64,000 nucleotides of DNA from NCBI RefSeq assembly GCF_900104955.1, contig NZ_FNSI01000001.1:1956001-2020000 (forward strand), in the 5' to 3' direction. Below the pieces are notes generated by a model, which was not told the origin of the DNA, did no database searches, and saw nothing but the letters and a program-made list of their open reading frames with translations. This document shows, piece after piece, positions 60,863-64,000 of this stretch (position 1 is its first letter; each line of letters starts with the position of its first letter). Origin of the DNA: Beijerinckia sp. 28-YEA-48. Its GTDB lineage: Bacteria > Pseudomonadota > Alphaproteobacteria > Rhizobiales > Beijerinckiaceae. The position numbers were made by a program, and so were the translations under genes.

Positions 60863-62275
60863 TCAGTTTTTAGCAACGAAGCAGTTGCCGCCCTTGGCCT
60901 GCAGCTTGGTGCACAAGCTGGTGGCGTTCTCACGCGACAGGCCGGAGATGCGGACGCGGTAGACCGACTTGTCCCCCACCGCGGCCTTCTTGAACGTCAG
61001 CTTGCGACCGCCGAGTTCGCTGCCGAAGCGCTGCGCCAGCCGGGTCATCACCTGGCGGGCCTCGGCTTCCGAACCGGGCGCGGCAAGCTGAACGGCAAAG
61101 TCGCCACTGGCATTGGTCGAAGCAGTACGGTCCACCGGCGGCTTCGCGGCCTCAGCCTGCGGCTGCGCGGCCGGAGCCGCAGTAGCAGTAGCAGGTGTCG
61201 CGGCTGCGACGGATGCTGCTGCCGTGGCGCGTGCCGTTGTCTTCGGCGCAGCCGGCGTTGGAGCCGGCGCGGCGGTCGGGCGTGCGACGGGAACCGGCGG
61301 CGGATTGGTGGTCATCGACGGCGTCAAAGATGCGACAGGCGCGACCGGGGTTCTGGGAGCCGACAGATCACCGCCAGTGATGACGCTGCCGTCGGGACGG
61401 ACGGACACGGTCTTGACCGGGCGCGGATCGGGGAACAGGCCATTGCCATTGGTCGCGCCCGACGAAGGCGCGGCCGGCATGGCGATCACGCCCGACGCAG
61501 TGCCGTTGACGCGCGCCTGGGCGCGGATGTCGACGGGCTGTTCTTCGCGCGTGACGACGCGGCTGGCGGCGAGCCGTTCGGTATTCGCCTTGTCGAGCAC
61601 CGAGACCTGCTGCGCCTGGTCGGGCGTATCGGATGCGGCGGGAGCAACTTTGACAGGCGTGTTGGACGCCTGAATGGTCGGCGTGCCGCTCGGCCCATGG
61701 CTGCGGTTGACGACGACGGCGCCGATGCCACCGATCAGAACAACCAAAGCGGCGCCCATCAACAGCAGCGGACGGCGCGACTTCCGCGGTTCGTCATAGC
61801 CGGAACGATAGCCCGGCTCACCGACGGACGGCTCGTCATAGCCTTCAGCGAAAGGCGGCATAGGCTCGTTGTAATGATCCTGCGCGGCTGGCGCGGCCAA
61901 CGGTGCTGCAGCGGCAAAGCGCGCGGCGGCATCGGGAAACTGATTGAGCAGCGCCGAAATATCGGCGGGGTCTTCAAACGGAGCCTTGGGCTGTGACACG
62001 GGCTGACCGGCGGGACGGAACAGGCGCTCGTCGATATGCGCGACGTCGATACGCGGGGCCACGCCAGACATGGCGACAGAATTAGAGGCAGACGCAGCGG
62101 GCGCCTTCGCCTCAGCGAAGAGTTGGTCAAGCGGATCCTTCTGGACCCCGATGAGGCGAGACAGCTCCTGCAGCGGATCGCCGCCCTGCTTGGGATCGGG
62201 CGCCGCGCTTCTGAGCTTGCGCTCAAACTCTTCGAGATCGACAGGGTCGCGAAGTCGGACAGCAGCTTGACTCAT
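60863..62275 (-). CDS. SPOR-domain cell-division-associated membrane protein
   Basis: Protein of about 470 residues. The N-terminal half is cytoplasmic and Pro/Ala-rich, one membrane helix is near residue 168 (PLLLMGAALVVLIGGIGAVV), a long Pro/Ala/Thr-rich periplasmic linker follows, and a C-terminal SPOR domain (FAVQLAAPGSEAEARQVMTR, VYRVRISGLSRENATSLC) covers the last 80 residues. SPOR domains bind denuded glycan at the division septum. ATG 62275 has GAGG seven bases upstream; a GTG lies two codons earlier. It is between argS and nagZ in the standard order. Confidence 0.93.
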   Translation of the reverse strand: MSQAAVRLRDPVDLEEFERKLRSAAPDPKQGGDPLQELSRLIGVQKDPLDQLFAEAKAPAASASNSVAMSGVAPRIDVAHIDERLFRPAGQPVSQPKAPFEDPADISALLNQFPDAAARFAAAAPLAAPAAQDHYNEPMPPFAEGYDEPSVGEPGYRSGYDEPRKSRRPLLLMGAALVVLIGGIGAVVVNRSHGPSGTPTIQASNTPVKVAPAASDTPDQAQQVSVLDKANTERLAASRVVTREEQPVDIRAQARVNGTASGVIAMPAAPSSGATNGNGLFPDPRPVKTVSVRPDGSVITGGDLSAPRTPVAPVASLTPSMTTNPPPVPVARPTAAPAPTPAAPKTTARATAAASVAAATPATATAAPAAQPQAEAAKPPVDRTASTNASGDFAVQLAAPGSEAEARQVMTRLAQRFGSELGGRKLTFKKAAVGDKSVYRVRISGLSRENATSLCTKLQAKGGNCFVAKN

Positions 62276-62364
62276 AGGCACACCTCACACGTCAACACGG
62301 ACGGACGCCTCGACGATTCAACACTCGCCGAAAAGCGTTCGCCGCATCGAACGGACGGTGCCTT

Positions 62365-64000
62365 TCAGCGCATCTCCTGCGGAGCACTCACGCCGAGAAG
62401 AGCGAGCCCCGCTGCGATGACACCGGTTAACGACGCAACCAGCGCAACGCGTGCATGGGACAAATCTCGCGTTTCTTCATTAACAAAGCGTAATTGCGGC
62501 TTATCTTTGCCGCTGTTCCAGTGCGAATGGAACGCTGACGCTAAGTCATGGAGATAAAAAGCGATGCGGTGCGGCTCATGCGCCACCGCCGCCGCCTCGA
62601 CCTGACGCGGGAACTGGGCGATCAGGCGCATCAGCCCCTGCTCGCCCTCATCCTGCAGCAAAGCCAAAGGCGCCTGCGCCAGAGATGCCCCATCAAACGC
62701 CATGTCCGGGAAAGTGGCCTTGGCCTGGCGCAGCACCGACGATCCGCGCGCATGGGCATATTGGACGTAGAAGACCGGGTTGTCCTTCGACTGTTCCAGC
62801 ACTTTGGCCAGATCGAATTCGAGCGGCGCGTCGTTCTTGCGGAACAGCATCATGAAGCGCACCGCATCGACGCCAACTTCGTCGACCACCTCGCGCAGGG
62901 TGACGAATGTCCCTGCCCGCTTCGACATAGTCACCGGCTGGCCGTCGCGCATCAGCTTGACGAGCTGGCACAGGCGCACGTCGAGCACGGCCTTGCCCTG
63001 CGAGACCGCTTTCACGGCCGCCTGCATGCGTTTGACGTAGCCGCCATGATCGGCGCCCCAGACGTCGATCATATCGAGGAAGCCGCGATCGAACTTCGAC
63101 TTGTGATAGGCGATGTCGGCGGCGAAATAGGTATAGGATCCGTCCGACTTGACCAGCGGACGATCGACATCGTCGCCAAACTCGGTGGCGCGGAACAAGG
63201 TCTGTTCGCGATCCTCCCAATCCTCTGGCAACTGCCCCTTCGGCGGCGGCAGGCGTCCTTCATAAATCAGGCCGCGCGCGCGCAGATCGGCCACCGCCTT
63301 AGCGATGGGGGAATCCGCACCGCCATGCAGCGTGCGCTCCGAGAAGAAGACATCATGGCTGATGTTCATCGCGGCGAGATCGGTGCGGATCATCTCCATC
63401 ATGCCGTCGATCGCCGCCTGACGCACCTGCGGCAGCCACTCGCTCTCGGCCTTGCCCAGGAGCGTGTTGCCGAACTGCTGCTTCAGCTTCTCGCCGACAG
63501 GCTTGAGATAATCGCCGGGATAGAGACCTTCGGGAATTTCGCCGATCGTCTCGCCCAGCGCTTCGCGGTAGCGCAGATGGGCCGAGCGCGCGAGCACATC
63601 GACCTGAGCGCCGGCATCGTTGATGTAATATTCGCGGGCAACGTCACGGCCGGAGAAGGCCAGCAGGTTGGCAAGCGCGTCGCCAAACACGGCGCCACGG
63701 CCATGACCGACATGCATCGGCCCGGTCGGATTGGCCGAGACATATTCGACATTGACCTTACCAGAGGCATTGCCACGACCGTAATTCTTGTCGGTGAGGG
63801 CGACGCGCAGCACGTCGGCGAAGATCGCCGGATCGAGGCGGATGTTGATGAAACCGGGCCCGGCAATCTCGACCGCCGCCACGCCCGGCATGGCGCCGAT
63901 GGCCTCGGCCAAGGCCGTCGCCAGGGCACGTGGATTGCCGAAATGCTCCTTGGCCTCGCGGGCGTAGACCATGGCGGCATTGGTCGCCAGATCGCCGTGG
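62365..64000 (-). CDS. argS: arginyl-tRNA synthetase, N-terminus cut by the window edge
   Basis: Class I tRNA synthetase charging arginine; 544 residues are visible and roughly the first 45 are missing. [18 protein letters not shown] at the edge is the N-terminal domain. [19 protein letters not shown] carries the HIGH-like HVGH motif. [17 protein letters not shown], the MSKR motif in [15 protein letters not shown] and the C-terminal anticodon-binding helix bundle follow. It is the first gene of the argS - SPOR - nagZ - scpAB - tatABC order. Confidence 0.97.
   Translation of the reverse strand, partial: HGDLATNAAMVYAREAKEHFGNPRALATALAEAIGAMPGVAAVEIAGPGFINIRLDPAIFADVLRVALTDKNYGRGNASGKVNVEYVSANPTGPMHVGHGRGAVFGDALANLLAFSGRDVAREYYINDAGAQVDVLARSAHLRYREALGETIGEIPEGLYPGDYLKPVGEKLKQQFGNTLLGKAESEWLPQVRQAAIDGMMEMIRTDLAAMNISHDVFFSERTLHGGADSPIAKAVADLRARGLIYEGRLPPPKGQLPEDWEDREQTLFRATEFGDDVDRPLVKSDGSYTYFAADIAYHKSKFDRGFLDMIDVWGADHGGYVKRMQAAVKAVSQGKAVLDVRLCQLVKLMRDGQPVTMSKRAGTFVTLREVVDEVGVDAVRFMMLFRKNDAPLEFDLAKVLEQSKDNPVFYVQYAHARGSSVLRQAKATFPDMAFDGASLAQAPLALLQDEGEQGLMRLIAQFPRQVEAAAVAHEPHRIAFYLHDLASAFHSHWNSGKDKPQLRFVNEETRDLSHARVALVASLTGVIAAGLALLGVSAPQEMR

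Overview
The window is a GC-rich stretch of an alphaproteobacterial chromosome, most likely order Hyphomicrobiales (Rhizobiales). The evidence is the housekeeping order argS - SPOR protein - nagZ - scpA - scpB - tatA - tatB - tatC, the rplM-rpsI pair, the aminotransferase - hom - glpX run beside a class I phaC, and Rhizobiales-style regulators (NodD-like LysR, ECF41-like sigma factor). No transposase, integrase, tRNA, rRNA or CRISPR array was seen. The right edge cuts argS; the left edge holds 150 bases with no gene I can support.

Layout. (1) 0.15-9.6 kb: an aromatic or N-aromatic catabolic block. It has a NodD-type LysR regulator divergent from an MFS transporter, two FAD-dependent aromatic hydroxylases and a metal-dependent amidohydrolase. 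Convergent to these is a MarR - RidA-like deaminase - Bug-type binding protein operon. (2) 9.7-18 kb: a small SET-domain protein, a glyoxalase-fold protein with an orphan molybdopterin dehydrogenase large subunit, and divergently a complete xdhABC set for purine oxidation. (3) 18-20.6 kb: a translationally coupled phospholipid cassette (acyltransferase, CDP-diacylglycerol synthase, small membrane protein, CDP-alcohol phosphatidyltransferase). (4) 21-36.5 kb: sodB, then a second catabolic region. This holds a gentisate-dioxygenase-like bicupin, SDR, luciferase-like flavin oxidoreductase, protocatechuate 4,5-dioxygenase ligAB, ADP-forming acyl-CoA synthetase, crotonase, thiolase with DUF35 partner, paired acyl-CoA dehydrogenases, and two Bug-type binding proteins. 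(5) 36.5-47 kb: central metabolism and storage (glpX, hom, an aminotransferase, phaC, an acetyltransferase, a FadL porin, an FAH-family hydrolase, argC). (6) 48.9-52.8 kb: an ECF41-like sigma factor with a divergent MFS transporter and an FAD oxidoreductase. (7) 52.9-64 kb: rpsI-rplM, a sugar-phosphate transferase, tatABC, scpAB, nagZ, a SPOR protein and argS.

How they work together. Regions 1, 2 and 4 describe a soil or rhizosphere bacterium that takes up aromatic and heterocyclic acids, hydroxylates and cleaves the rings, and feeds products into CoA-thioester beta-oxidation. Surplus acetyl-CoA could go to polyhydroxybutyrate through phaC. Each catabolic block carries a periplasmic binding protein without its membrane partners.

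The most notable signals beyond routine annotation are as follows. Two divergent sites, TGTCACA/G - 15 nt - CGTC, lie on opposite strands of the sigma/MFS intergenic region and fit an autoregulated ECF41 regulon. A nod-box-like sequence lies beside the NodD-like regulator, with no nodulation genes present. The LigB dioxygenase has an 88-residue histone-H1-like tail. A tandem repeat has copied the tatB/tatC junction into tatC. A DUF35 protein has lost all four zinc cysteines. A REP-like inverted repeat occurs twice, each time between convergent genes.
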